Made by a program: the position numbers and the translations under genes
Notes under the pieces: generated by a model
The model's input: the letters and a program-made list of their open reading frames with translations, nothing else
Told to the model about the DNA's origin: nothing
The model's database searches: none
Assembly: GCA_035286745.1 (NCBI GenBank)
Contig: DATECU010000034.1
Span: forward strand, 1-6,258
Reading direction: 5' to 3'
Length of the DNA: 6,258 nt
Origin: DATECU01 sp035286745
GTDB lineage: Bacteria; Acidobacteriota; Vicinamibacteria; Fen-336
In this document: positions 1-6,022 of the stretch, piece after piece
Layout of the letters: the number at the start of each line of letters is the position of its first letter
How positions within the stretch are numbered: position 1 is the stretch's first letter

Positions 1-1
1 G

Positions 2-475
2 TCCGGCCTGTCAGACGCCTGGCTGGATGCAAACGAAGGCCCCGACACGTGGAGCCCGCGCGAGGTCGTGGCCCACCTCGCGGACCTGGAAGACCAGGAC
101 TGGATGGTCCGGGCCCGCATCATCCTGGACCAGGGCGAGTCGCTACCCTTCCCTCCCGTCAACCGCGAGCGCTTCCGCCACACCCTGGCCGGCAACACCA
201 CGGCTCAGCTGCTGGACCTCTTCGCCCAACGCCGAGCCCAGAACCTCAAGACCCTGGATCAACTCGCGTTGAAGCCCGCCGACCTGAACCGCAAAGGCAA
301 GCACCCGGCCCTTGGGCCCGTTACCCTGCAACAGCTCCTGGCCACCTGGGTGGTCCACGACTTCACCCACCTGGGCCAGATCGTCCGCGTCATGGCCTGC
401 CGCTACGCCCAGACCGTGGGGCCCTGGGCCGACTACCTCGGCATCTTGAGCTGGCGGAAAGGGGAGAACGTCTAG
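2..475 (+). CDS. DinB-like four-helix protein, 5' end outside window
   Basis: The reading frame is open from the first bases of the window to a TAG at 473-475, so this is the C-terminal ~157 residues of a longer protein. It starts within an N-terminal helix region with the sequence W-SPREVVAHLADLE, and a second conserved segment, HDFTHLGQI, lies near the C-terminus. One His in helix 2 and an H-x3-H pair in a late helix form the metal-binding triad usual in DinB/DUF664-type four-helix bundles. The Trp-SPREV..HL..E start is also typical of that superfamily. Members include bacillithiol or mycothiol-dependent transferases and many uncharacterised damage-inducible proteins, so no substrate can be assigned. 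The protein should be cytoplasmic. Only one base separates its stop from the stop of the convergent hipA gene. A GTG at 68 could serve as an internal start, but the coding signal continues upstream through the tryptophan-rich helix, so I treat the gene as truncated by the window. I am confident of the family and not of the function. Confidence 0.85.
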   Translation, partial: SGLSDAWLDANEGPDTWSPREVVAHLADLEDQDWMVRARIILDQGESLPFPPVNRERFRHTLAGNTTAQLLDLFAQRRAQNLKTLDQLALKPADLNRKGKHPALGPVTLQQLLATWVVHDFTHLGQIVRVMACRYAQTVGPWADYLGILSWRKGENV

Positions 476-476
476 C

Positions 477-1757
477 CTAGGGCGTCCTTGAGAGCGCCCC
501 TCGCCGGTGCGCCGCGCCCACCTCCCGCACCCGCTCAGCCGGCACCGCTGCCTCCTTCGCGAAGCGCGGCCAATCCGCCACCGCCTCCAGCACCTCGTCA
601 ATCACCAGCCCGCCGTCCCGCTTGACGCCCAGGGAGCGGCCCAAGGCGAGGAGGTCGCCGCGGACGAAATCATCCGTCTTCCCGTTCAGCGTCATCTGGT
701 GCCGGCGGGTGAATCCCGCGCCCTTGGCGAAGGTGAGGTCGAACGCGGGTGCCAAGGCCCACCGCCCCTCGCGGTCCATCAGGAAGCCGAAGTTCTTCAC
801 GTGATCGTCCTGGTTCACCGCGGCGACGTTGAACACGGCGCGCCGGAATGCCTGGTCCAGCTCCGCCGGCGAGAGCCCCAGCTCCCGGCAAACCAGGAAG
901 TACTGCTCGTACGAGTACGTGCCCGGCGCGTTGTAATCGGCGTGGTCCAGCCCGCCCAGGCTGTGATAGTGGAGGCGCCCACTCGCGTCCCGGTCGAAGC
1001 GGCGGGCCAGCAGGTGCCGCAGGCGGCGGTCGGGGAGCAGCTCGACCTTGGGCGTGGTGATGCCGGCCGCGCGGGCCATCAGCGTGTACCCGTACTCGAT
1101 GCGATTGTAGGGCTGCGGTTTGGGATCGGGCGCTTCCAGCTCGCCCACGCCGTCGAACTTGAGCATCCACGGCTCATCGCCCTCGCGCGGGGTCGCGAAG
1201 CCGCTCCGCACCTCGTTGGTCTTGGTATTCCATAATACGAGCGCCTTGGGGCGTGCCCCTCCCGCCGAGGTACCCAGGCGCATCATCTCAGGGATGGCGA
1301 CCTCGACCTTGCCTTCGATCACCATCCGCGCCTCCTCCACCAGGCGCTTGAGCTGGAGAACTTCCTCCGCCGCGGGGCCGATGTCGAGCGGCGGGATGAA
1401 TTCGAGCGCGCCCATCGCGCGGCGACCCACGTAGAGGAGACGCTGGATGGGGCGGTCGGCCTTCTCCGGCGTGCCCTGGCGGGTGAAGTACTGGCGGATC
1501 AGCGCGCTGCCAAAGCGGTCGGGCAGGCCGTCCGCCAGCACGCCCGGCAGCCCCATGAACGCCTCGAGCCGCCGCAGCTCGGCGAAGCTCACCGGAGCGC
1601 CCGTCGCAAGCGGGAGATGGCGGGGGGAGATCTCGAGGCCGCTCCGGCGAAAAGCCGGCTCGTACTGGAACACGACCTGACCCGACGGCTCCTCGGCCAC
1701 CGCGCCCACGGTCTGGCCCCACAGCTCCACCCGCGCGGCGACGCGGTCAGCCGCCAT
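477..1757 (-). CDS. hipA: HipA-family Ser/Thr kinase toxin
   Basis: This is a 426-residue protein of normal length for two-domain HipA toxins. The N-terminal part (about 8-120) is the HipA N1 domain, with LPGVLADGLPDRFG at 70-83 and the GALEF-P motif near 116-122. The kinase-like C-terminal domain (about 155-400) follows. It has a glycine-rich loop, GTSAGGARPK at 162-171, in which Ser164 aligns with the autophosphorylated Ser150 of E. coli HipA. It also has Lys200 in MLKFDG, FDR at 254-256, the catalytic NQDDHVKN at 315-322 (Asp317, Asn322) and a metal-binding Asp340 in APAFDLT. All expected catalytic residues are present, so the kinase looks intact. In known systems HipA phosphorylates an aminoacyl-tRNA synthetase such as GltX, which triggers growth arrest and persistence. 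The target here is unknown. The ATG overlaps the end of hipB by 11 bp, and AAAGGGA at 1763-1769 is a plausible ribosome binding site inside hipB, which suggests translational coupling. HipB should bind and neutralise the protein. Confidence 0.93.
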   Translation of the reverse strand: MAADRVAARVELWGQTVGAVAEEPSGQVVFQYEPAFRRSGLEISPRHLPLATGAPVSFAELRRLEAFMGLPGVLADGLPDRFGSALIRQYFTRQGTPEKADRPIQRLLYVGRRAMGALEFIPPLDIGPAAEEVLQLKRLVEEARMVIEGKVEVAIPEMMRLGTSAGGARPKALVLWNTKTNEVRSGFATPREGDEPWMLKFDGVGELEAPDPKPQPYNRIEYGYTLMARAAGITTPKVELLPDRRLRHLLARRFDRDASGRLHYHSLGGLDHADYNAPGTYSYEQYFLVCRELGLSPAELDQAFRRAVFNVAAVNQDDHVKNFGFLMDREGRWALAPAFDLTFAKGAGFTRRHQMTLNGKTDDFVRGDLLALGRSLGVKRDGGLVIDEVLEAVADWPRFAKEAAVPAERVREVGAAHRRGALSRTP

Positions 1758-2046
1758 CGGAGTCCCTTTCGATCAAGTCGAGCGGCGACTGTGGGATGGG
1801 AGAAAGAAACGCGTCGAGTTGTTCGAGGCGGCCGAGCGCGCGGAGCACGCGGAGCAGTGTCCGGACGGTGAAGTTGCCCCCGTGCTCGGCTTTGTGAAGC
1901 GTGAGCGGCGAGAGGCCGGTGCGCTGCGCCAGACCGTCCAGCGAGAGACCCTGTGCCTTGCGGTAGGACCTCAGGCGCAGCCCAAGCACCTCCTGAATGC
2001 GAGGGTCCGAAAGCCCACGGTGGATGGGAGTGATAGCCTCTTCCAT
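1747..2046 (-). CDS. hipB: HipB-like Xre-family antitoxin
   Basis: This 99-residue protein has one Xre/Cro helix-turn-helix at about residues 20-72. The recognition region runs through LRSYRKAQGLSLDGLAQRTG and LSPLTLHKAEHG, followed by FTVRTLLRVLRALGRLEQL. The C-terminal PIPQSPLDL resembles the proline-containing tails of HipB-type antitoxins. It lies directly upstream of hipA with an 11-bp overlap, the usual antitoxin-first order. By family knowledge it dimerises, inhibits HipA and represses its own operon by binding operator sites at the promoter. The ATG at 2044-2046 has no Shine-Dalgarno sequence. The best promoter places the transcript start at or next to the ATG, so the message may be leaderless. 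The N-terminal 15 residues before the HTH are not diagnostic. Family assignment is firm from the HTH and the neighbouring kinase. Confidence 0.88.
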   Translation of the reverse strand: MEEAITPIHRGLSDPRIQEVLGLRLRSYRKAQGLSLDGLAQRTGLSPLTLHKAEHGGNFTVRTLLRVLRALGRLEQLDAFLSPIPQSPLDLIERDSDGG

Positions 2047-2050
2047 GATG

Positions 2051-2066
2051 TTATACTATAGCATGG
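2051..2066. repeat. Operator-like repeat, copy 1
   Basis: TTATACTATAGCATGG matches the copy at 2092-2107 at 14 of 16 positions. Its first part is a TATA-C-TATA palindrome with a one-base centre. It covers the probable -10 of hipB. I infer that it is a binding site for HipB, the HipBA complex or the neighbouring Xre protein. Confidence 0.6.
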
Positions 2067-2081
2067 ATTCACCCTCGTCAA
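2055..2081 (-). promoter_or_regulatory. Candidate hipBA promoter
   Basis: On the minus strand a -35 box TTGACG (2081-2076) is followed 15 bases later by TATAGT (2060-2055). An overlapping alternative, TAGTAT at 2058-2053, has the ideal 17-base spacing. Either -10 places transcription start within about two bases of the hipB ATG, and there is no ribosome binding site between. The TGA stop of the upstream xre gene sits inside the -35 box. The -10 overlaps one copy of the 16-bp repeat, the arrangement expected for autorepression by HipB. Confidence 0.55.
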
Positions 2082-2428
2082 CAGGATAATTTTATACTAT
2101 AATATGGCTGATGCCTCTGGGCTCCCCGACCCCGCGAGGCGCCGGGCTGCTGCTGCTGCGCGCCAGCCTGGCGTGGCAGGTGACCCCGGCGGAGCGGCAC
2201 GAACTTCACCATCACGCGACACCGCAACGCGGCGCCGATCCGGTGGAGCATCGCGAGCGAGTGCCCCTGGTAATCGGGGTCCTCGAGCCGCGCGATGACC
2301 GGCTGCTGCGTGCCGATCATGCGGGCCAACTGCTCCTGCGTGAGCCCCCACGCGGTTCGCAGCTGGTAGATCTGCAACCCCACCGAGTCGGCGCCGGCCG
2401 GAACCGGCTCAACCTTGCGACTGCCCAT
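2078..2428 (-). CDS. Xre/HigA-like HTH protein without a partner toxin
   Basis: This 116-residue protein has a clear Xre helix-turn-helix at about residues 18-70. It contains LRTAWGLTQEQLARMIGTQQ, then PVIARLEDPDYQGHSLAML, then HRIGAALRCRVMVKFVPL. The ED-PDY-GHSL and V-V-FVP features are those of short HigA-like antitoxins and related regulators. From residue 80 the protein becomes a low-complexity basic and Gln-rich tail, including QQQQ at 91-94. The last codons (YYSIKLSC) are read from the AT-rich operator of hipB. The tail may therefore be an accidental extension past the ancestral end. The ATG at 2428 is supported by GAGGAG at 2434-2439, five bases upstream. The stop codon lies inside the hipB -35 box, 31 bp before the hipB start, so the gene is in line with hipBA. 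No HigB/RelE-type toxin is encoded upstream or downstream. It could be an orphan antitoxin, a regulator of hipBA or of the divergent permease, or a decayed remnant. Confidence 0.82.
   Translation of the reverse strand: MGSRKVEPVPAGADSVGLQIYQLRTAWGLTQEQLARMIGTQQPVIARLEDPDYQGHSLAMLHRIGAALRCRVMVKFVPLRRGHLPRQAGAQQQQPGASRGRGAQRHQPYYSIKLSC
2092..2107. repeat. Operator-like repeat, copy 2
   Basis: TTATACTATAATATGG contains the perfect odd-length palindrome TTATA-C-TATAA. It lies 41 bp from copy 1, about four helical turns, so bound dimers would sit on the same DNA face. It is inside the 3' coding end of the xre gene and upstream of the hipB -35. Confidence 0.6.
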
Positions 2429-2433
2429 GCGGT

Positions 2434-2439
2434 CTCCTC
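2434..2439 (-). promoter_or_regulatory. Ribosome binding site of the Xre gene
   Basis: GAGGAG on the minus strand lies five bases before the ATG at 2428. It fixes this start and contrasts with hipB, which has no such site. Confidence 0.7.
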
Positions 2440-2440
2440 G

Positions 2441-2462
2441 AATATGATCAATTTGCTATAAT
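2441..2462 (+). promoter_or_regulatory. AT-rich divergent control element with extended -10 toward the permease
   Basis: In a GC-rich setting this 22-bp stretch is mostly A and T. On the plus strand TG-C-TATAAT at 2454-2462 is a perfect extended -10. No good -35 is seen at the usual distance, which extended -10 promoters can tolerate. It would start a transcript near 2469 with an untranslated leader of about 120 bases before the permease ATG at 2588. The element is also an imperfect palindrome centred on AATT, and it shares CTATAAT with the hipB operator copy at 2092-2107. It lies just upstream of the xre gene, so it may also carry that gene's promoter or operator. Confidence 0.45.
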
Positions 2463-2587
2463 CCCCGAAAACCGCTCGATAGGGCATCGCCGGCCCGCTC
2501 AGGCCACGTGTGCCCCGGGCTTCGTCCCTCGAAACCTTTTCCCCGCCCCAAGCGTCAAACAGACGACACCACCCAGGCGTGCCCTCC

Positions 2588-5083
2588 ATGCGATCGCTCA
2601 AACTCGGCCTTAGAACCCTCGCCAAGGCGCCGGTCATCACCGGCGTCGCGATTCTCTCCCTGGCGCTGGGGATCGGCGCCAACGCCGCCATCTTTTCCCT
2701 CTTCGACCAGATGGTCCTCCGGGCCCTTCCGGTGCAGGAGCCGGGGCGCCTGGTCAACTTCGCCAATCCTGGACCCAAGCCCGGATCAACGTCCTGTGGC
2801 AACGCCGGAGGCTGCGACGAGGTCTTCAGCTACGCCATGTTCCGGGACCTGGAGCAGCAGGCGCGGAGTTCCTTCGAGGGCATCGCCGCGCACGTGCCGT
2901 TCGGCGCCAACCTGGCCTACGCCAACCAGACCATCAGCGGTCAGGGCATCCTGGTTTCCGGCTCGTATTTCCCCCTGCTGGGGGTGCGGCCGGCGTTGGG
3001 GCGCCTGCTGACTCCGGAAGACGACCAGACCATCGGCGCGCACTACGTGACCGTGTTGAGCCACGGCTACTGGCAGAACCGTCTGGGCGCCGACCCCACC
3101 GTGCTCAACCAGACCATCGTGGTCAACGGCCAGGCGATGACCATCGTGGGGGTCACCGCGCGCGGCTTCGAGGGAACCACCCTGGGCGCGCAGCCTGACC
3201 TCTTCGTCCCCATCACGATGCGCGGGGTGATGGTCCGCGGGTTCGACGGCTTCGACAATCGCAGGAGCTACTGGGCCTATCTCTTTTCGCGCTTGAAGCC
3301 CGGGGCGACCATCGAGCAGGCGAGCGCCGAGATCAATACCATCTACCGGCCGATCATCAACGACGTGGAGGCGGAGCTACAGCAAGCGATGAGCGACCAG
3401 ACCATGGCGCGCTTCCGGGACAAGAGAATCGTCCTCGCCGACGGGCGCCGGGGCCAAAGCTCGCTCCACGCCGAGGTGAAGACGCCGCTGACCCTGCTGC
3501 TCACCATCACCGGGGTGGTGCTCTTGATTGCGTGCGCCAACATCGCCAACCTGCTGCTGGCGCGGGGCGCCGGCCGCAGTCAGGAGATGGCGATCCGCGG
3601 ATCGCTGGGCGCAGGAAGGGCCCAGCTGGTGGGCCAGCTCCTGCTCGAGTCCTGTCTGCTCGCCGTGTTGGGCGGAATCGGCGGCATCCTGGTAGCGCGG
3701 TGGACCCTGGGCTTCATCGGCTCCATCCTGCCCGCCGAGGCGGCGCAGATGCTGGCGCTCACGATCAGCCCCAAGGTGTTGGTCTTCGCCGGACTCCTCT
3801 CCATTGCCACCGGCATTCTCTTTGGGCTCTACCCTGCCCTCCACACCACTCGGCCCGACCTGATGACCGTGCTCAAGGCCAGCTCCGGCCAGCCGTCGGG
3901 CGCCCGCGCGGCGGCCCGGTTCCGGAACGCCTTGGTGACCGCCCAGATCGGGCTCTCCATGACCCTGCTCGTGGCCGCGGGCTTGTTCATCAAGAGCCTG
4001 GCGAACGTGAGCCGAGTGGACTTAGGGCTCGCTACCGAGAACGTGGTCATGTTCGAGCTGTCCCCCGTCCTGAACGGCTATCAACCGGATCGGAGCCGGA
4101 CTCTGTACCAGCAGGTGGAAGACGAGCTGGCGGCGCTCCCGGGCGTCTCGAGCGTCACCGCGGGGCGCGTCCCGCTCATCGCCGGCAACAACTGGGGCAA
4201 CAGCGTAAACGTGCAGGGGTTCCAGCGGGGCCCCGACGTTGACAACAACTCGCGGTTCAACATGATCGGCCCCGGCTACTTCAGCACCCTGGGCATCCCG
4301 CTGGTGGCCGGGCGCGAGTTTACCCTCTCGGACGGGCTCGCGGCGCCCAAAGTGGCGGTGGTGAACCAGACCTTCGCCAAGAAGTTTGGCCTGGGAGGGG
4401 ACGCGGTAGGCAAGTTCATGGCCGTCGGGAGCGGCGAGCTGGACATCCAGATCGTGGGCCTGGTGACGGATGCCAAGTACAGCGAGGTGAAGCAGGAGAT
4501 CCCTCCGCTGTTTTTCACACCCTACCGGCAGAATGAGGGCATTGGCTCCATGACGTTCTACGCGCGGACGGCCACCGACCCCGGCCAGGTGTTGCGGGCG
4601 GTTCCCGCCATGATCGCGCGGCTGGACCCCAGCCTGCCGGTGGAAGAGTTAAAGACGCTGGACCAGCAGGTGCAGGACAACATCGTGATGGACCGGGTGA
4701 TCGGCATTCTCTCCGCGGCGTTCGCGGTGCTGGCCACGGTACTGGCCGCGATTGGGCTCTACGGCGTGCTGGCGTACACGGTGGCCCAGCGCACCAGGGA
4801 GATTGGGCTCCGGATGGCCCTGGGGGCAGACAGCCAAGGCGTCCGCGCCATGGTGCTGTGGCAGGTAGGTCGCATGACCATCATTGGCGGCGTCCTGGGG
4901 CTGGCCGCGGCCATCGGGATCGGCAGAGTGGCGTCATCGCTTCTGTTCGAGATGAAGGGGCACGACCCCGCGGTGGTGGCGGCCGTGGTGGTGGTGCTCG
5001 GGGCGGTGGCTCTGGCCGCGGGCTTGGTGCCGGCGCACCGCGCGTCGCAGGTGGAGCCGATGCGGGCGCTGCGGTACGAGTAG
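2588..5083 (+). CDS. ADOP/MacB-type orphan ABC transporter permease
   Basis: This is an 831-residue inner-membrane protein of the duplicated FtsX/MacB permease type known as ADOP in Acidobacteriota and Gemmatimonadota. Repeat 1 has a transmembrane helix at about 16-39 (ending ALGIGANAAIFSLF), a MacB-like periplasmic domain at about 45-290, and an FtsX domain at 295-420 with ACANIANLLLARGAGR. Repeat 2 has a helix at about 449-472 (QIGLSMTLLVAAGLFIKSL), a second periplasmic domain, and a C-terminal FtsX domain from about 705 with the REIGLRMALGA motif. It ends in PAHRASQVEPMRALRYE, the conserved end of the family. No ATP-binding subunit is encoded nearby, hence the label orphan. The substrate is unknown; MacB relatives move lipoproteins, peptides or macrolides, or act as mechanotransmitters. 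I chose ATG 2588 because MRSLKLGLRTLAKAP matches the usual N-terminus. A GTG at 2510 would add 26 residues of unconvincing sequence. Two cysteines, 70 and 76, lie in the first periplasmic loop and may pair. Confidence 0.92.
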   Translation: MRSLKLGLRTLAKAPVITGVAILSLALGIGANAAIFSLFDQMVLRALPVQEPGRLVNFANPGPKPGSTSCGNAGGCDEVFSYAMFRDLEQQARSSFEGIAAHVPFGANLAYANQTISGQGILVSGSYFPLLGVRPALGRLLTPEDDQTIGAHYVTVLSHGYWQNRLGADPTVLNQTIVVNGQAMTIVGVTARGFEGTTLGAQPDLFVPITMRGVMVRGFDGFDNRRSYWAYLFSRLKPGATIEQASAEINTIYRPIINDVEAELQQAMSDQTMARFRDKRIVLADGRRGQSSLHAEVKTPLTLLLTITGVVLLIACANIANLLLARGAGRSQEMAIRGSLGAGRAQLVGQLLLESCLLAVLGGIGGILVARWTLGFIGSILPAEAAQMLALTISPKVLVFAGLLSIATGILFGLYPALHTTRPDLMTVLKASSGQPSGARAAARFRNALVTAQIGLSMTLLVAAGLFIKSLANVSRVDLGLATENVVMFELSPVLNGYQPDRSRTLYQQVEDELAALPGVSSVTAGRVPLIAGNNWGNSVNVQGFQRGPDVDNNSRFNMIGPGYFSTLGIPLVAGREFTLSDGLAAPKVAVVNQTFAKKFGLGGDAVGKFMAVGSGELDIQIVGLVTDAKYSEVKQEIPPLFFTPYRQNEGIGSMTFYARTATDPGQVLRAVPAMIARLDPSLPVEELKTLDQQVQDNIVMDRVIGILSAAFAVLATVLAAIGLYGVLAYTVAQRTREIGLRMALGADSQGVRAMVLWQVGRMTIIGGVLGLAAAIGIGRVASSLLFEMKGHDPAVVAAVVVVLGAVALAAGLVPAHRASQVEPMRALRYE

Positions 5084-5088
5084 CCCTT

Positions 5089-5126
5089 CGCGCAGCGCCC
5101 TGGGGATGACGGTCGCGCGTTTTTTT
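5089..5126 (+). terminator. Possible intrinsic terminator after the permease gene
   Basis: CGCGC at 5089-5093 can pair with GCGCG at 5115-5119, and seven T residues follow at 5120-5126. The stem is only five base pairs and the loop is 21 bases, so the hairpin is weak. The T run just downstream of a stop codon, in otherwise GC-rich DNA, is the main support. The rest of the 205-base gap to the next gene shows nothing I recognise. Confidence 0.4.
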
Positions 5127-5278
5127 CGCACCGCCGAGCCCATCGAACAGCTTCGGGTTCAGGTCGTCTTCAACGATGGAGCGGAGGGGCCATCGAGCGT
5201 TCGGCGACGGACCTTCCGGGCGACGGGGCCGGCTAGCGAAAAGGGCCATCTGCCTGCAGCTTAGCCAGCCCCTCTCTC

Positions 5279-5284
5279 GGAGAG
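5279..5284 (+). promoter_or_regulatory. Ribosome binding site of the lipoprotein gene
   Basis: GGAGAG lies just before the ATG at 5289, with six bases between GGAG and the start codon. It supports this start, which also places the signal peptide correctly. Confidence 0.65.
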
Positions 5285-5288
5285 CCCC

Positions 5289-6002
5289 ATGAGGTCCATC
5301 GCCTTTCGGCCGGTATGGCTGGTCGTCTTCGCCCTATCCGCGTGTGCACCCACCGATTCCGGTCCCGTCATCAACCAGCAACTCGTCGCCAGCTTCCGGG
5401 CCGACACCGCGGCCATCTCGGCCTTCGAGGCGGCCCACGGGAAGCTCGGCGCGTTCGCGATGCCGATGTTCGCGGCGATGGCCAGCCGGTTCACCGGGAA
5501 GTCGTTCAGCGAAACCGAGAACCTGATCGTGGCGCCTCCCACCGCTCACCAATCTGCCGGAGCGGCCTCCCTCAACCTGGCGGAGGGAAGCCACGTCATC
5601 ACGATCGCCGACGCGGGCGCGCAGGCGCTGCGCGATTTCGGGCCGATGGCGTTCCGCAACCGGGGCACCTCGCAGGTGGCGCTGTTCCTCGAGGCGAACA
5701 CGGAGAACGGCCAGTCCCTGGGATTCTCCTACCAGCAGCTGGAGCCGGGCGCCCAGTTCCGGTATTTCCACAACTCGCCCGCAGTGCTGGTGAAGGTCGT
5801 CATTGTCGGCGGCGTCGTTTTCCTGATCTACGAAGGCGGGTCACGACTGTTCGAAAGCGGTTTCCGCTGTCACCTCGTCACGAAGGCATTCATGCCTGAC
5901 TACTGCACCGGCTCCTGTGGGGCCGGAACCAGTTGCGGCGCTACCGCCACGCGGCCGTACGGCTTTCTCGGGAGCCAGGCGTCAACCTGCGCCTGTATAT
6001 GA
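5289..6002 (+). CDS. Predicted lipoprotein with a cysteine-rich C-terminal tail
   Basis: I do not recognise the family of this 237-residue protein. It begins with a lipoprotein signal: basic MRSIAFR, then a hydrophobic stretch, and a lipobox LSAC with the lipidated Cys at 19. The mature part runs to about residue 160 without any cysteine. It has a small-residue-rich helical stretch (about 30-70) and a likely beta-rich stretch (about 95-160, including SHVITIADAG, VALFLEANTE and AQFRYFHNS). A strongly hydrophobic segment follows at 165-181 (VLVKVVIVGGVVFLIY), long enough to cross a membrane. The last 44 residues hold six cysteines (194, 206, 210, 216, 234, 236) spaced C-x11-C-x3-C-x5-C-x17-C-x-C, ending CACI. 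Outside the cytoplasm these would probably form three disulfides. It follows the permease gene after 205 bases and a possible terminator, so it is probably transcribed separately. A role in the cell envelope is the only inference I would make. Confidence 0.8.
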   Translation: MRSIAFRPVWLVVFALSACAPTDSGPVINQQLVASFRADTAAISAFEAAHGKLGAFAMPMFAAMASRFTGKSFSETENLIVAPPTAHQSAGAASLNLAEGSHVITIADAGAQALRDFGPMAFRNRGTSQVALFLEANTENGQSLGFSYQQLEPGAQFRYFHNSPAVLVKVVIVGGVVFLIYEGGSRLFESGFRCHLVTKAFMPDYCTGSCGAGTSCGATATRPYGFLGSQASTCACI

Positions 6003-6022
6003 CCGCGCGGTTGGTCGCCCTC

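Noticed and set aside
49..480. Alternative plus-strand frame over the DinB-like gene
   Set aside because: The translation is Pro/Arg/Gly-rich without hydrophobic patterning. The other frame carries the conserved DinB His motifs.
507..1235. Long plus-strand open frame opposite hipA
   Set aside because: It lies wholly within the intact HipA gene on the other strand. Its translation is rich in His, Arg, Pro and Val with no domain pattern, as expected from the complement of a GC-rich gene.
2078..2428. The Xre gene as a HipS-like third component
   Set aside because: HipS resembles the HipA N-terminal subdomain, whereas this protein is a plain helix-turn-helix. The adjacent HipA already has its N-terminal domain.
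2510..2587. GTG start extending the permease by 26 residues
   Set aside because: The added residues resemble no known N-terminus, while MRSLKLGLRTLAKAP from ATG 2588 matches the normal family start.
2317..2802. Minus-strand open frame upstream of and overlapping xre, considered as a missing HigB toxin
   Set aside because: It overlaps the permease start and the xre 5' end in another frame. It has no RelE/HigB-like sequence and has poor composition.
3377..3844. Minus-strand open frame inside the permease gene
   Set aside because: It is rich in Gln, Glu and Arg with no motif, and it is fully contained in a well-supported gene on the other strand.
4881..5249. Minus-strand open frame across the permease end and the gap
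   Set aside because: It is a long Pro/Arg/Ala low-complexity run with no ribosome binding site or domain. It is a shadow of the GC-rich permease end.
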